This document shows positions 31,730 through 43,386 of a stretch of 64,000 nucleotides of DNA, in pieces. The position numbers were made by a program, and so were the translations under genes. The stretch comes from Nageia nagi (lineage: Eukaryota > Pinophyta), in contig JBITNC010000001.1 in NCBI GenBank assembly GCA_050084985.1, positions 29,698,001-29,762,000 on the forward strand. Direction: 5' to 3'. The notes beneath the pieces are model-generated. The model saw only the letters and a program-made list of their open reading frames with translations, did no database searches and had not been told where the DNA came from. Position 1 is the stretch's first letter. The number at the start of each line of letters is the position of its first letter.

Positions 31730-33060
31730 AGATTCTATAGCTTCCTAGGGTATGCACCAATCGGGTATGTTGGAAAAACCCACACATTATTTGACAAAAA
31801 TGATTACCTATATGCCCAAGATAAATGCGTTAAAAAGGGACCAACAAATTATTTGACAGAATGACTCGTCCAATTACCATATTCGCTGATATGCACCAAA
31901 TGGATGTGTATAAATGCCTGCGAGTAATTGAAATGTAGTCTTAATAACGACCAAAATATTTTTTGGAAGGGTATATGATTTGTTTGATAGAATGCCTTAT
32001 CAAAGCGCTATCAAAAAGGGCGCAACAAGCTCAAGGAAGATACATTAAGAAGGGCTTGTGGAGTATTGATAGATCATCTCATAAACTCATCATATTATGG
32101 ATTGTAATGATCTCATGATATGTCCAAAGAAGATACGCAAAGATGAAATGGTGTATTTTTTTTGGCTCAGTACCTCATCAAAATGAGGTAATGGATGTAG
32201 AACATACCCATATTGGATGCGTTAGGAGGGTTTGACACTAGTTTGATCAAATGCCTTATCGAAATGTAGTCTATTGTTCTGCATTGTTCATACAGTAGGC
32301 ATACAATGGATACGTTGTAGAGGCCCATGTACTGATTGACCAAATGCCTCGTAGTATATTATCATGACATATATTTTAAGGGACAAATTTCCTCTTCAAA
32401 CAATAGTCTTTGCAAGAATTAATCATATTTACTAAGGAAACTAAGAATTATTTGCCAAAATGCCTTATCAAATGTCGGATTATGTATAAGCTATAAACAA
32501 TGTATGCTTTAGAAAGAGATCTATGAGTTGCTTAGGCCAAATAGTTTCATCGAGTTGCAATTATTACAGGGTATGGCCAAAACGAATACATCAGAATGAC
32601 CTGTTATCTATTTGATAAAAATGCCATATTAAAATAAGTTTAGATACGTGAGGGTCTTATTTGATAAAAATATTCATCAAATATAATGTTCTGAAAGGGT
32701 AGTGGATACGTAAAAGAGACCTAAATATTATTTAATAAAAACATTGAGGGAAGACTCTTAAGTTGTTTGACACCATGCCTTCTCGAATGTAGACCGAGAG
32801 GTACGTGAAGGGATCTGTGAATCCATAGACCAAGTGCCTCATCAAATTGAAATATTTGTAGAACATGTTCTAGTTGGATACATTGGAAGGGACCTACGAA
32901 CCTCAACGACTTGTAATCTCTGGCACATAACAGATATGGAGGGCATGCGAATTGTTTAACAAAGAGCATCTTTGAACTATGGTCCTATGGATATCCCAGA
33001 ATGGGGTTTATTGAAAAGGTTATGTTGAGCCAACTCTGCAATTCTTTAACCCATTTTGTT
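31730..33060 (+). pseudogene. Decayed PPR array in repeat X, copy 1
   Basis: Degenerate PPR coding on the plus strand. Clear pieces: FDQMPYRNVVYCSA at 32242 onward and NGYVVEAHVLIDQMPR at 32305-32352. The two equivalent positions are 93 bp, or 31 codons, apart, the S-type PPR repeat length. Similar LFDRM, DRMPYQ and MPRS-like pieces occur from 31780 to about 32980, separated by frame breaks. No ORF survives. It matches 59460-60360 and is more decayed than the PPR cargo in Copia-1. Confidence 0.75.
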
Positions 33061-33898
33061 TTAACAGAGGTCCTCACAGAAATTCCAGAATGAGGTAGAA
33101 CGTCTATCAAGGAAATAATAAAATAATGGTTTTTCTTGGAACACTGAATACCCTGACAAGCATATGAAACAAGGGAGAATATAGGGGCACAAGATTTACT
33201 TTAGAGGCTTTGGATTTGCAACAAGGGAAGCATATGAGGTATCTATGTTTGGCTTACCTAATTTTATCTTGAATTTATTAGGAAGAGTGGGTCTCCAATC
33301 GATGAGACTACTTTATTTAATAAAATTTCTGTACTTGCATTTAAATTCCAAGTACTCATTCACATTGTTAGTTGTAAAGTCAATAAAATAGTCTTTAAGT
33401 GAAACAAAGCTCACCTCTTTTTAAAAGAACTATAGGATTTATGGCTTCAAATCTTAACTAAGTTATATATATTAATTCCAAAAAATATATTACATTACTT
33501 AATCATGTATAAACAAGATCATAAAATTACATGTTAAGATATCCAGTTGAAAAATAATAGAAACTTTCACATGTATCAAATCAACATGAAAATGAATAAT
33601 AATAATAAAGTACTCTTTCTATATATATGTAGAAAAATACGTAAAATAATAAGATAAATTTGTAACTACATAGTCACATGCTACATTCCACTAAAATAAA
33701 TAATGTTATAAGATGGACACCAAGATCATCTTTCAACATTTAAACCAATATTATAGCATCTAAGGGTTTATATCAAATGCTTAATATAAGATTTTATCAA
33801 CTAAATACTAAAATTAAGAAAAAACACCTAGATATTCAAATTGGATAATTGAGGGGAGAGGATTCCTTCTTTTGATAGGATCCAAGTCCAATATGGAA

Positions 33899-33920
33899 GA
33901 GAGAGAGAGAGAGAGAGAGG
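33899..33920 (+). repeat. GA microsatellite
   Basis: (GA)n, about 11 units, in the part of repeat X whose other copy has a far longer run at 60884-60948. Confidence 0.95.
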
Positions 33921-34320
33921 TATGTTATGTTTTATGTAAGGTTCTCCAAATATTTATATTCAAAGGGTAGTCTAATCCATCCACACAAATAACTATATAT
34001 CCAACTCATATACTTTATACATAAGGTGTATGGCTTTTAGTTTTTGTGAGAGGGTTTGGAAAATTTTGTTTACAAGTTCCTATGCCCTCCAAAAATAATT
34101 TCACACTCTACATTAGGAAACAAAAGATTTTATCAATCATCTTAGACCTAACAAAACAAAACAAATTGTGTGAGGTGATTTTCTCAATTATTTTTGCAAA
34201 GCAATAAAATAGCCTTGTAACCTCCAAAAGATGACAAAAAATCCTTTAACCGTAAATATTTATTTATTTTTTCCTAAATTTATTATCATAAAAAGTAAAA
34301 TTCATTAGTAAAAATTCAAA

Positions 34321-34512
34321 TTCAAATGGTTGGAATATTCCTTGCATTATTAGAAAATAGCCAATTATTTTCTTAAGAAAATTCCATCAAGCATATCTTT
34401 TTTTATCACACATATTTACTTGGGAAGGCCACCCAACCTGTGAGGTAAATTTTGTTAGTGCACCATATACGAGCATCATGTTCATCACAAAAATTGAATA
34501 TCATAATAAAAA
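34321..34512. other. Short unassigned stretch
   Basis: Between the end of repeat X similarity and a short minus-strand frame. No recognisable features. Confidence 0.4.
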
Positions 34513-34695
34513 TTATGATATGCAACTATATGATCTAAGAAGGCCATTATGAGCTGTCAGTGATTCAATGCTAATCATTTCATCACTCTTACCAATCTTT
34601 TCCCATAGCCACTCATCTTGGTTCCTCAAGATTGATGGAATTGAAGGATTCCATAAACCAAGATCTCTTTGAAGCTTCTCCAACAAATCTAACAT
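34513..34695 (-). other. Unassigned 60-codon frame beside an LTR
   Basis: Minus-strand frame MLDLLEKLQRDLGLWNPSIP continuing with DEWLWEKIGKSDEMISIES. Composition is protein-like (W, charged and L residues in balance), unlike the low-complexity chance frames nearby. No family recognised. It begins where the minus-strand LTR at 34690-35091 ends, so it may be LTR sequence, retroelement internal sequence or a captured exon. Confidence 0.35.
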
Positions 34696-35091
34696 TCATC
34701 CTTACAGCAAAGTAATAATCAATCACACAAAAAATAACACATCATGTATAGTGGTTCCTCCATCTCTTAGGAGTACATCCACTTTGAACAATCATTCTAT
34801 TACTTCTCACAAGATAACTCTTACAAATCCTCAACAAAGCTCTTATAAGAGCATTCATACAACTAAATAAGATAACCATTACCATGCTTGATCAAGTTTA
34901 GTAATGAGAGAGGTACCTCTCTATTTATAAGAAGAAACCCACCTTTTAACCTTTCTTTTACCCAAGGGTAAGGTTAAAGATGTTTCTATATTTATTCCAT
35001 TAATATTTTAAGGTATCTAAAGATTCTTTAAGCATTAAGTTAATTTACATTAAATAGAAATATTACATTACAATTTTCAACAAGGATCTCC
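34690..35091 (-). mobile_element. Copia-type LTR, minus strand
   Basis: Read on the minus strand it starts TGTTGAAAATTGTAATG at 35091, shortly after a purine-rich AAGAGGGAGATCC (35095-35107) resembling a polypurine tract. It carries CTCTATTTATAAG, the inverted TATA box at 34921-34929, and the GTGGATGTACTCC and ATGGAGGAACCAC blocks seen in the Copia-1 and Copia-2 LTRs. It is a third, diverged LTR family of the same lineage. The other terminus is uncertain, and no partner LTR is in the window, so it is a solo or broken-off LTR. Confidence 0.65.
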
Positions 35092-36200
35092 CTCTTGATT
35101 CTTGTGTTAAGTTGACCCATTATCTGTGTCACATAAAATATCAAAGCTAACATCAATTTTTCATAACTATAGCATATAATCATATTTTATTAGTCATCTT
35201 ATGTTCCCATTCATATTTGAATTTCTCAAAGGTAATGAAATTGAGTGGGTCATTACAAAATTTTGAAAAATATACAAAATTAAAGGTGCAACAAGGTTGT
35301 TATAATAATCCAATCATTGGGATCTCCAAGTGCATAAAAATAACAGTAAAGTAATTCATCCTACACTTGGGAGAAAAACATCCCACCTTGGGGCTCACAA
35401 TATGGGTCTAATGGACCATTATTATTCTATCCCAAGTTACTACATACAATTTATTACAAAGCCTTCTCTCTCATTGGCTAATTTTATCAAAAGGGGATGT
35501 TACAAAGCCTTCTCTCTCAAATTACTTGACCCCAAGTAATTATGAAATATCAAGAGACTTTATCTTCCAAACATCCTTTGGTTTAAAAGCATGTATCAGC
35601 TATAACGTAACATCAATATGACCAATCAATGTATGAATCAAATCATCCAATGAACTTCTAATCCATTTAATAGACTTGGAATGGAATCATTGCCTTAAAT
35701 AGAATAGTTTTCAACCCTTTTGGTGAAGAAAAGAGCACTCAACAGATCTAAAACTTTAAGGTTGTGAACAACCTCTTTTCTAAGAATATTTTTAGCTATG
35801 TTGATGGAGGGAAAAATGCATGATAGGTATGAAATGTTAGTGAATTCAGACCCAAATAAACTCAAGCATGATATATTATTTATCATCTTACCTACCTACA
35901 AACTATGGTTATTTGTAGCCTCAAACTGATATAAAATCTTAGAATTTTCTCCCTCAAAAGCATCCCTCATAATGTAAATTTTTTTCCCATGTATTACATT
36001 GAAACATTCTAATATTATAATGGAATCTCTCTTATCAATATCAATCCATATTAAACATAAAAATGGAGGGTATGTAACATAACCTTGATCAATTGCAAAT
36101 TTCTAAGATGATGTAATAATTTATCTCCCAAAATAGTGAATTCTCAAGAATAGTGTGATTATAAAGATTAACATGTATACCTCTTCCATTCATGATATTT
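35092..36200. other. AT-rich stretch, no gene recognised
   Basis: Lies between the minus-strand LTR and the gypsy protease remnant. It could hold a decayed gypsy RT, which should follow the protease on this strand, but I saw no RT motifs. Short frames on both strands only. Confidence 0.45.
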
Positions 36201-36379
36201 TGTCTAGGAACACATAGCTAAAATCTTGACAAAATTTCAAATATGATATGACCATCAAAATTAACAAGATTCAATTTTGATTATTAGCATCGAGTTTGTA
36301 AATGAATTCTTCATGAGGGAATATGATGCCTTATTTTTTGTTTGTTTTAACAACTTATTCATGTCTTCCAAGGGAAGAT

Positions 36380-36960
36380 GATGTTTCCTACAAAAATATA
36401 AACTTTAAAAAAAGTGGGGTTCTTGTCCCATATCAAGTGCCAAGCTTTCCTTGTACCCAATGTTCCACCTCCTTGATGTATTGGTTCTTATTTTTCTGAA
36501 CTCTTCTCTTTCCTTTTCGAAATCACCACCAATCTCTTATTAGTCACTTGGGGATAATAATCTTTGATTCCATGCAAGATATGAATTTTACCATTAGACT
36601 AAAAACTCATGGTTAAATTTTTGTAATTGGTGTGAATGTCATCCAAATCAAACAATCATTGCACTCCCAAAATCATATGAGGATGGTCATCAAGAGGATA
36701 CACATAGAAGTTCTCCCTAGTTGTATAGTTTTGCAATCTAACTCCAAATAATTCAAGCACTTGATCCACAAGAGCGAGTTTCCCATTAGCATTAGAAACT
36801 TTAAATTGTTTAAAACTCTTAGTCATAATTCATATTTTATTGATAAAATTTCTATCAATGAAGTTATAAGTATCACCCTAGGTCTATTAGAACCATTACC
36901 TCTTGTCCTCTCACTTTTACAATTACCTTAAAAGTAAATATTTTGGTGCCTGATTGTGGG
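36380..36960 (-). pseudogene. pol: Gypsy protease remnant
   Basis: The minus strand reads VMVLIDLG-stop (near 36875), the position of the aspartic protease D-S/T-G motif, here D-L-G. Next comes FKVSNANGKLALVDQ, then FYVYPLDDHPHMILGVQ-stop-LFDLDDIHTNYKNL (about 36610-36720), the conserved end of gypsy protease, and IHILHGIKDYYPQVTNKRL toward 36520. The catalytic triplet is altered and stops are present. Dead. Confidence 0.8.
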
Positions 36961-37099
36961 AAGAAATCATGCTTCCATGGGAGGCTTCTTAGTTGGGTGT
37001 TTCATCATGCTCCAACACTTCATCATCAAGATCCAAATTTGAACTATCATCATCATGAGGAAGGACCTCAATATAGTGTAATTTCCCCTTACCTTGGAA

Positions 37100-38200
37100 A
37101 TTATGTCATAGTTTCCATGGTTTCTTGCAATGAAAAGATTTACCTTCTTCCCTCAATTTCTTTGTACTAGCTATATCCAAATGACTTGTTCTTGATGGGA
37201 AGAATGGCTTGGGCTTGTTGATCACTTCTCTTTCTACTATAAATTTCTTAGCAACATGTCCTTTATATATTTGAACACCTTTGAGAGTAGACATACTGGG
37301 CTACAAATTGTAGGCAACTCTTATTGCATCATTGAGAGTATGTTTTTTGAAAATTTTACCATAACTTCTAGAGGTTCCATCAATACTTCTAAAAAAATAA
37401 AAGTTCATCTTTCCTCTAAATTATTATGAATCATCACTGCTATTTTCTAAAATTTTAAAATATAATCATCAATTGATCCTTACTATTTCAAATATGTGAG
37501 CTCCCTACAATAATCATTTTCCTTCTTCCTATCAAAATGTTTTGCTATCCTTCTAGAAATTTCATCAAAAGAGGAAATATGAGAATAGTCTTGACTATTT
37601 ACCCCATGTTGCCACCAATTAAGAGAATCTCCCTTTGAATGCAACATTGCAAAATTAACTGCATCATATTTAATCATATTGGGACTAAGAGTGAAATATG
37701 TTTGGATTTGTTATAGCCATCCCTAGCTATTATCTTCTTTCCATCATACATAGGTACCTCTATTTTATTTTATCTTTTTCTAGAAATCTTTTCTATCACC
37801 CCTTGGAATTCCTTGAAAATGATGTTCAAGAGAACTATTTCATTTCAAATCTAATAACTCCAAGTAACTACTAAAATTCACTTCTTTTCTTAAATCTAAA
37901 TCAAGCATAGAATAATCCCTAAAAAATGTGATTCAACTTAAGAGGATTTGGGACCTAATTTCTTAACTCATTTGAAGAAATTTTGTAAACATAGGCTTGG
38001 AAGGCCTATGAATACTTAGTGGATCATCTATCTTCCTAATGTTCTCATCCAAGTATCTCCCCAAGAAAAGGGTTGAGTTGATCGACTACTGGAATTGATC
38101 AAGCCCTTCTTTTCTAGTGTTCACCATCATAATCCTTTGTGGATTAGGTTGGCTGATTTAATGTGATCCCACCATTACTATCTACTAACTAATCAATCAT
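37100..38200 (-). pseudogene. gag: Gypsy gag and zinc knuckle remnant
   Basis: The minus frame 37483-37677 reads AVNFAMLHSKGDSLNWWQHG then FDEISRRIAKHFDRKKENDY, the gypsy gag pattern with WW and a following F..I...F. Further 3', around 37110-37180, is a broken CCHC knuckle, SFHCKKPWKL-stop-HNFQG, with the first and last Cys lost. The part from 37700 to about 38200 probably holds the gag start but has no clear motif. Together with the protease at 36380-36960 this is one minus-strand gypsy element. Confidence 0.75.
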
Positions 38201-39519
38201 AGAAGCCCATTTTATCAAAACATTAGGTTTTGGTTTCATCTTGGGGCCTATGTCACCTAAGATGGCATTAATCCAAAATAAGATCACACAATGTATGAGT
38301 ATATCATCTACAAAATCATGGGTAAAGTGCATCACCCCCAAAATAACATTCATTTCCAATCATTAAACTATGTAAAATAAATGATTGCAACTTATATCCT
38401 CACCCAATATAGTGCATATTTCTTGGTTACCACACCATATCTTGAGATAAGATGACTAAGTTACTAATATATATTGGTTAGTATCCCCAATGATTTGAGC
38501 TCTTGTGCCCATATATTGGGAACCCAAATGTCTTTAGGAAGTAACAACTTCCTAATCATTGTATTTTATTTTAAAATTTCATCATAAAATCATCAAATTT
38601 ATTCAATAAACATAATAAATATATGAATTAGTCATAAAAATTACATCTAATCTATCAGTTACAATAGATCCTCACCCAATATTTCAAAATATAAAGGTTA
38701 TGAATAGATATTTTTTCATTCTTAGCCATGAAACCATCATGTTTTAAAAATTATCTAATATCCATCTCACCCTTGTTCATATGATTTACATAATATCATT
38801 GTTAGGTCCTATTATTAAGATCTAATAGGCATAGAATTGGATCAATAAACCTTAAAAATATTGATTCATACACTTTTATTTTTAATACTTGGTTCAAATC
38901 AATGATTATCATTAATAATACTATCATAAAGAGTTCTTCTTTCAAGAAAATTCATTGACTAACATTAAATGTAACATTACATCTTTATTATTGATTAAAC
39001 ACATTAACAAGGTATTTATCATTAAGGTATTTATCCCTATTTGTTCTTAGCATTGAAAGTATGATGTTTCCATCATTAGGGTTGATAGACATATTTTGGG
39101 ATAGGTTTATCCCAAACTAAGCAAGAATTTTTTTTTATCCTCGAGTTTTCTCTTTCAAAAACTCAATCTCCTGAAGAGAAGTACTAATACTCATAAATGA
39201 ATTTTTTTTTAAACAAATTGAACTTGCTCCTAATGTTCCTATTTTTGGACAAGAGACCTCTCATTTTCTATTTCCAATTGATTTTGCTCGATCATTAATA
39301 TGATCTTTTCTTGATTCAAAATATCTCTCTAAATCCTAAGAGATTCTCTATGTTCCCCTTCAATAACCAATTATTGGTGTAAGAAAGCATTTTCAATGTC
39401 AAATGATATTTTTTCATACCAAAATTTCTTAGTAACACATTCTTATAAAGTTTTCACTCACATGTGGTACTATTGAATTCACTATTGATCGATTATCATT
39501 TTTCTTGCTAGCTTTTACA
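38201..39519. other. AT-rich stretch with possible coiled-coil remnant
   Basis: Mostly without motifs. On the minus strand around 39190-39340 short pieces such as LNQEKIILMIEQNQLEIENE read like a charged coiled coil, broken by stops. It may belong to the ORF whose other pieces are in repeat X (39690-39840). No other feature. Confidence 0.4.
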
Positions 39520-39849
39520 ACTCAAACCAAAAAGGTAATTAAGCAACTATTAACTTTTAGAACTTTTCTCTATTTTCACACACCCTTAATCATATTTTGA
39601 AAGTACAAAAACTAAACATTCAAATCTAGTATTCATAATAAGTTAATCATTATTTAAATCAATTAATAGTTTAAGAAAATGGGGGCTTTCTCCCATTTGG
39701 CTCTCCATTTAGGGTACATATTCCTCTTCAACCTTATTGTCAGGTGATTTTGATGATGCTAGAGAGATCTGAATATCATATCTAAGTAATAATTTTTCAT
39801 AAATTTGAGCCTTTGTCCTCCATTTTTTTCTTTCCAATAAGGAGAAACT
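39520..39849 (-). repeat. Repeat X, copy 2, left edge
   Basis: Matches 10945-11280. On the minus strand both copies encode related pieces: WRTKAQIYEKLLLRYDIQIS here and WRMQA-stop-IYGKLLLRHGIQIS there, followed by SSKSPDNKVEEEYVP versus SSKSLDDKDDKEYVP. The mixture of silent-like and conservative changes suggests an old coding sequence. Copia-2B starts at 39850, after the 5 bp aaact. Confidence 0.6.
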
Positions 39850-40352
39850 TATTGGAATGTATAATGCATTATTGTAAAGGTTTTTTTAAATCTTCTATGT
39901 AAATTCACTAATACTTAAGGGTATCATTTGATACCTTAAGTATTTAAGTGAATATGATAATGTAACTTTCCTACACTCTATGTCATGAGCATGCCCATTG
40001 GGTAAAAGGATGTGCATGTCATGCCTTTGTACATTGGATAAAAGGGTGATCCAAAGAGGGATTTTGGCCTATAAATAGAAGGCTCCCTCTTTGTGATTAT
40101 ATACCAATTGTGAAGTAAAATTATGCTATAGGATAGAAGTGTAGGAGTTGAGATTAGAGGATTGTAAGAGAGTTGTATTTATGATTGAAGTAAAGATCTA
40201 GTTAGTGGATGTACTCCTAGTTGGAGGAACCACTTTACATCTTGAGATACTTTGTGATATTGTCTTGTTTGTGAGTTTGTTAGATGTGAATTGAGAGCTT
40301 TCATGTGATCTTGGTAGTTTAGTATTATTCTTATTATAGTTCAATTCTCTCA
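39850..40352 (+). repeat. Copia-2B 5' LTR (forward)
   Basis: 503 bp, TATTGGAATG (TG changed to TA) to AATTCTCTCA. TATAAATAG at 40070-40078. Same family as 12612-13105 and, inverted, 41272-41776. Confidence 0.92.
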
Positions 40353-40354
40353 AT

Positions 40355-40366
40355 TGGTATCAGAGC
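40355..40366 (+). promoter_or_regulatory. Copia-2B primer binding site
   Basis: TGGTATCAGAGC, a perfect 12-base match to the initiator-Met tRNA complement, two bases after the LTR. This proves the LTR is a 5' LTR in forward orientation. Confidence 0.95.
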
Positions 40367-40985
40367 ACCTTGGAAGCTCCTCTTTAAATCCTTGGTGTGG
40401 AAGCTTTTCTTCAACATCTTGAAGGTCCTTCATCCTTCTTCAACTTGGAGGTCTTAATCCTACTCTTCATTATGAGGTAAAAGAGTTTCAAAGGTATAAC
40501 CTCTTTTCTTTGGAAGATTATTTTATAATATTAACATATTTTGTATTATATGTTAGTTTATTTTCTTTATTATTTTGGATTAATAATATATTTTGTGATA
40601 TGTTAGTCCTTTTTTAAGCCTAAATTTAGCAATATATTGTTATACATTTTTTTGTTTACAAAAGTTGTTTAATAAATTGCTATAAATTTTTTTTGGGAGG
40701 GTTAAATAAAATATATTGATAATGTATTTTGTAAAAACATTGTAATTTTTACTATCAATATATGTATTTTTTTTCCCAAAAGAGGTACTCATTAAAAAAA
40801 AAAGAGTGAAAGAGAAGAACTTCATTTGAGATAAGAATTTTTTTTTATTTTTCAAATAATGAAATCTGTATTAAAAAATAAAGTAGTATATATATATATA
40901 TATACTATTTTTAGTACAAGTTTAAAACCTTTACAATTAATTATTTGAATATAATATAAAAAAAATATGTTGATTTTTTTTATCA
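40367..40985 (+). other. Copia-2B leader, first part
   Basis: Shares the CCTTGGTGTGGAAGCTTTTC and CTTCATCCTTCTTCAACTTG segments after the primer site with the other copies, then becomes AT-rich with a TA dinucleotide run (40887-40906). No gene. Confidence 0.65.
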
Positions 40986-41271
40986 GTTGTTTGGTGAGCC
41001 TTCCATTTTTTTAAATTATATCTTCCCTCCTTCTCTTAATCGTGGCTCTTATGCATCTTTGTGGTTAGCTTTGAGCCATCCTTACAGCCTTCATCTGATG
41101 CTGGCTAGACTTCTCGACCCATTCATAGTGCAACCACCATTGGTGAGCATCAACATTGTGGCTCCTCTAACTGCCCTACATAGCCCATTCTCTTATGCTA
41201 GCCCTTACACCACTACATGACTCAAAACTTTTAAGATCAACATTCCTTGAAAAATACAATAGCTGGTTGAT
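40986..41271 (+). other. Copia-2B cargo, forward part
   Basis: GC-richer segment at the cargo position of the leader. The frame 40987-41220 (77 codons, beginning MFGEPSIFLNYIFPPSLNRG) is rich in S, P, L and A and ends in a Thr run. No family recognised. The cargo breaks off exactly where the inverted LTR starts. Its continuation may be the inverted 47780-48234. Confidence 0.5.
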
Positions 41272-41776
41272 TGAGAGAATTGAACTATAACAAGAATAAT
41301 CTTAAACTACTAAGATCACATGAAAGCTCTCAATTCACATCTAACAAACTCACAAACAAGTCAATCTCATAAAGTAACTCAAGATGTAAAGTGGTTCTTC
41401 CAACTAGGAGTACATCCACTAACTAGATCTTTACTTCAATCATAAATATAGCTCTCTTACAATCCTCCTAATGTCAACTCCTACACTACTATCCTATAGC
41501 ATAAATTTACTCCATAATTGGTATATAATCACAAAGAAGGAGCATTCTATTTATAGGCCAAAATCCCTCTTTGAATCACCTTTTTATCCAATATACAAAA
41601 GCATGACATGCACATTGTTTTACCCAAGGGGCATGCTCATGACATGGAGTGTAGGACAAGTTACATTATCATATTCATTTAAATACTTAAGGTATCAAAT
41701 GATACCCTTAAGTATTAGTGAATTTATATATAAGATTTAATACAACCTTTACAATAATGCATTATACGTTCTAACA
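41272..41776 (-). repeat. Copia-2B 3' LTR (inverted)
   Basis: 505 bp. On the minus strand it runs from TGTTAGAACG (41776) to CTCTCA (41272), with the TATA box inverted at 41547-41555. It is followed to the right by the inverted polypurine tract, so it is the 3' LTR of a minus-strand internal domain. Its outer terminal base is at the inversion junction. Confidence 0.92.
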
Positions 41777-41786
41777 CTCCCCCTTA
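41777..41786 (-). promoter_or_regulatory. Copia-2B polypurine tract (inverted)
   Basis: ctccccctta on the plus strand, TAAGGGGGAG on the minus strand, directly adjoining the inverted 3' LTR. Confidence 0.92.
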
Positions 41787-42235
41787 ATGCAATATTGGGA
41801 TAGAGTGAGTAAGAGAGAAGAAGAAGAGAAAGTAAGAGAGTTCTCTTCCAAATAGATACAACAAAGATGAGAACTTTTTACATATTTGTGAAGTAAAAAA
41901 GATCTAGTTTGATACTCACTATTTTTCCAAATACAATCATTAACCATAATCAATTTCAATGTACATGAAGTAGTCATCCAATTGGAAGTCATGAAGAGTC
42001 TCCAAGAGCTTGCATACCTAAGGTAAGAAACTTGCAATCTCAAAGGAACTTGCAAGTCATAAGTAGCTCAAATAACAAGATCAGTTAGATGCATCATATT
42101 CATATCAACAAGGTTAGATGAATCACACAAATACCATCATGAACTGATCAATGGTGCACTATAAGTTATCACGAAGATGCCATGCCAAAAACTCATAGTC
42201 ACTTGCTGTATATAAGACATGCGTTGATTATCATT
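41787..42235 (-). other. Copia-2B 3' UTR (inverted)
   Basis: Non-coding; matches 29626-30070 in reverse. The 7.1 kb tandem duplication starts within it, at 42116. Confidence 0.65.
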
Positions 42236-42239
42236 ACAA

Positions 42240-42690
42240 AATAGAGCATGCACATATGAGTTCCTCACATATGGATAACTGAATAGTGCCAAAAGACACA
42301 TAAGAGTTTCTCACACATTGATAACTGAATAGTGGTAGATCATGTACATAAGAGTTCCTCACACATGGATAACTAAATAGTGCCAAACGACACATAAGAG
42401 TTCCTCACACATGGATAACTAAATAGTGCTAGATTGACCAAAATGGAACATGCACATATGAGTTCCTCACATATAGATAACTAAATAGTGCCAAAAGACA
42501 CATAAGAGTTTCTCACATATGGATAACTAAATAGTGCTAGATTGACCAAAAATAGAACATGCACATACGATTTCCTCACATATGGATAACTAAATAGTGC
42601 CAAAAGACACATAAGAGTTTTTCACATATGGATAATTTAAAAGTGCTATATTGGCCAATTTTTATAGTAAGTTCCTCATGTAGAGTGAAC
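42240..42690 (-). repeat. Copia-2B hairpin array, unit 1
   Basis: Inverted 3' UTR array like Copia-2A 29360-29625. Repeated units AGTTCCTCACATATGGATAACT, with arms AGTT/AACT and CC/GG, alternate with spacers AAATAGTGCCAAAAGACACA and AGTGCTAGATTGACCAAAA. Expanded relative to Copia-2A, with about nine hairpins. Confidence 0.8.
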
Positions 42691-42785
42691 TTACCACAAA
42701 GGTGTAAAACAAAATCAACATTATATAGCACAAAATCCTCCTAGGGTTAAAGTTGCCATCATAAACATGAATTCAACATAATAAT

Positions 42786-43386
42786 TCAAACTTCACTCTC
42801 CCTTGAAGGTAACTGCACCAACTTGATATCATCCTTAAGCTTATGAAGCTGAGCTTTTGGGAGGGATTTGGTGAATAAATCAATAGAGTTCAAGGTGGAT
42901 GGATAATACTTTAGGTGTATGATGCCATCAAGAACCTTCTCCCTGATAAAATGGGCATGAATTTCCATATATTTTGTTCTCTGATGGAACATTGGATTCT
43001 TAGCTAAAGAAATAGCTGATTGATTATCTAAAGAGATCAAAGATGAGCCACCTTACTCATATCCCATTTTTTTTTAAAAGATGCCTTAGCTAAATGGTTT
43101 CCTAGATTACAATAGACATGGCATGATATTCAGCTTCTATGGTGGAAAGAGAAATAGTAGGTTGCTTCTTGAAAGCTCAAGAGATAGCATCTGAACCAAT
43201 GCTAAACACATATGTAGAGGTTGACTTCCTATCATCTCTATCTCCTCCATAATCAAAATCTAAGAATTCAGAGAGAGCAAATGAGGGTAACTTGAAATAC
43301 TTGGGAGCAAGATCCTTAGTACCTATAACATACCTCAAGATTTGTTTAATAACATTGAGATGCTCAACATAAGGTTTCTACATGAA
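42786..43386 (-). pseudogene. pol: Copia-2B RNase H, unit 1
   Basis: The minus frame 42786-43040 has SLDNQSAISLAKNPMFHQRT, FIREKVLDGIIHLKYYPSTL and LFTKSLPKAQLHK, ending PSRESEV, the pol terminus. Upstream pieces to 43386 cover the core RNase H with stops. It aligns with Copia-1 22650-23014 and is repeated at 49890-50490. Confidence 0.85.

Larger units (their letters stand above)
30575..34320. repeat. Repeat X, copy 1, right part
   Basis: Resumes repeat X after Copia-2A. 30575-31350 matches 56614-57400; 31360-32680 matches 59090-60360; 33370-34320 matches 60360-61310. The 57400-59090 part of copy 2 is absent here but appears at 9290-10430, on the other side of Copia-2A. 32680-33370 has no counterpart in copy 2. 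Contains a decayed minus-strand ORF, a decayed PPR array and a GA microsatellite. Confidence 0.8.
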
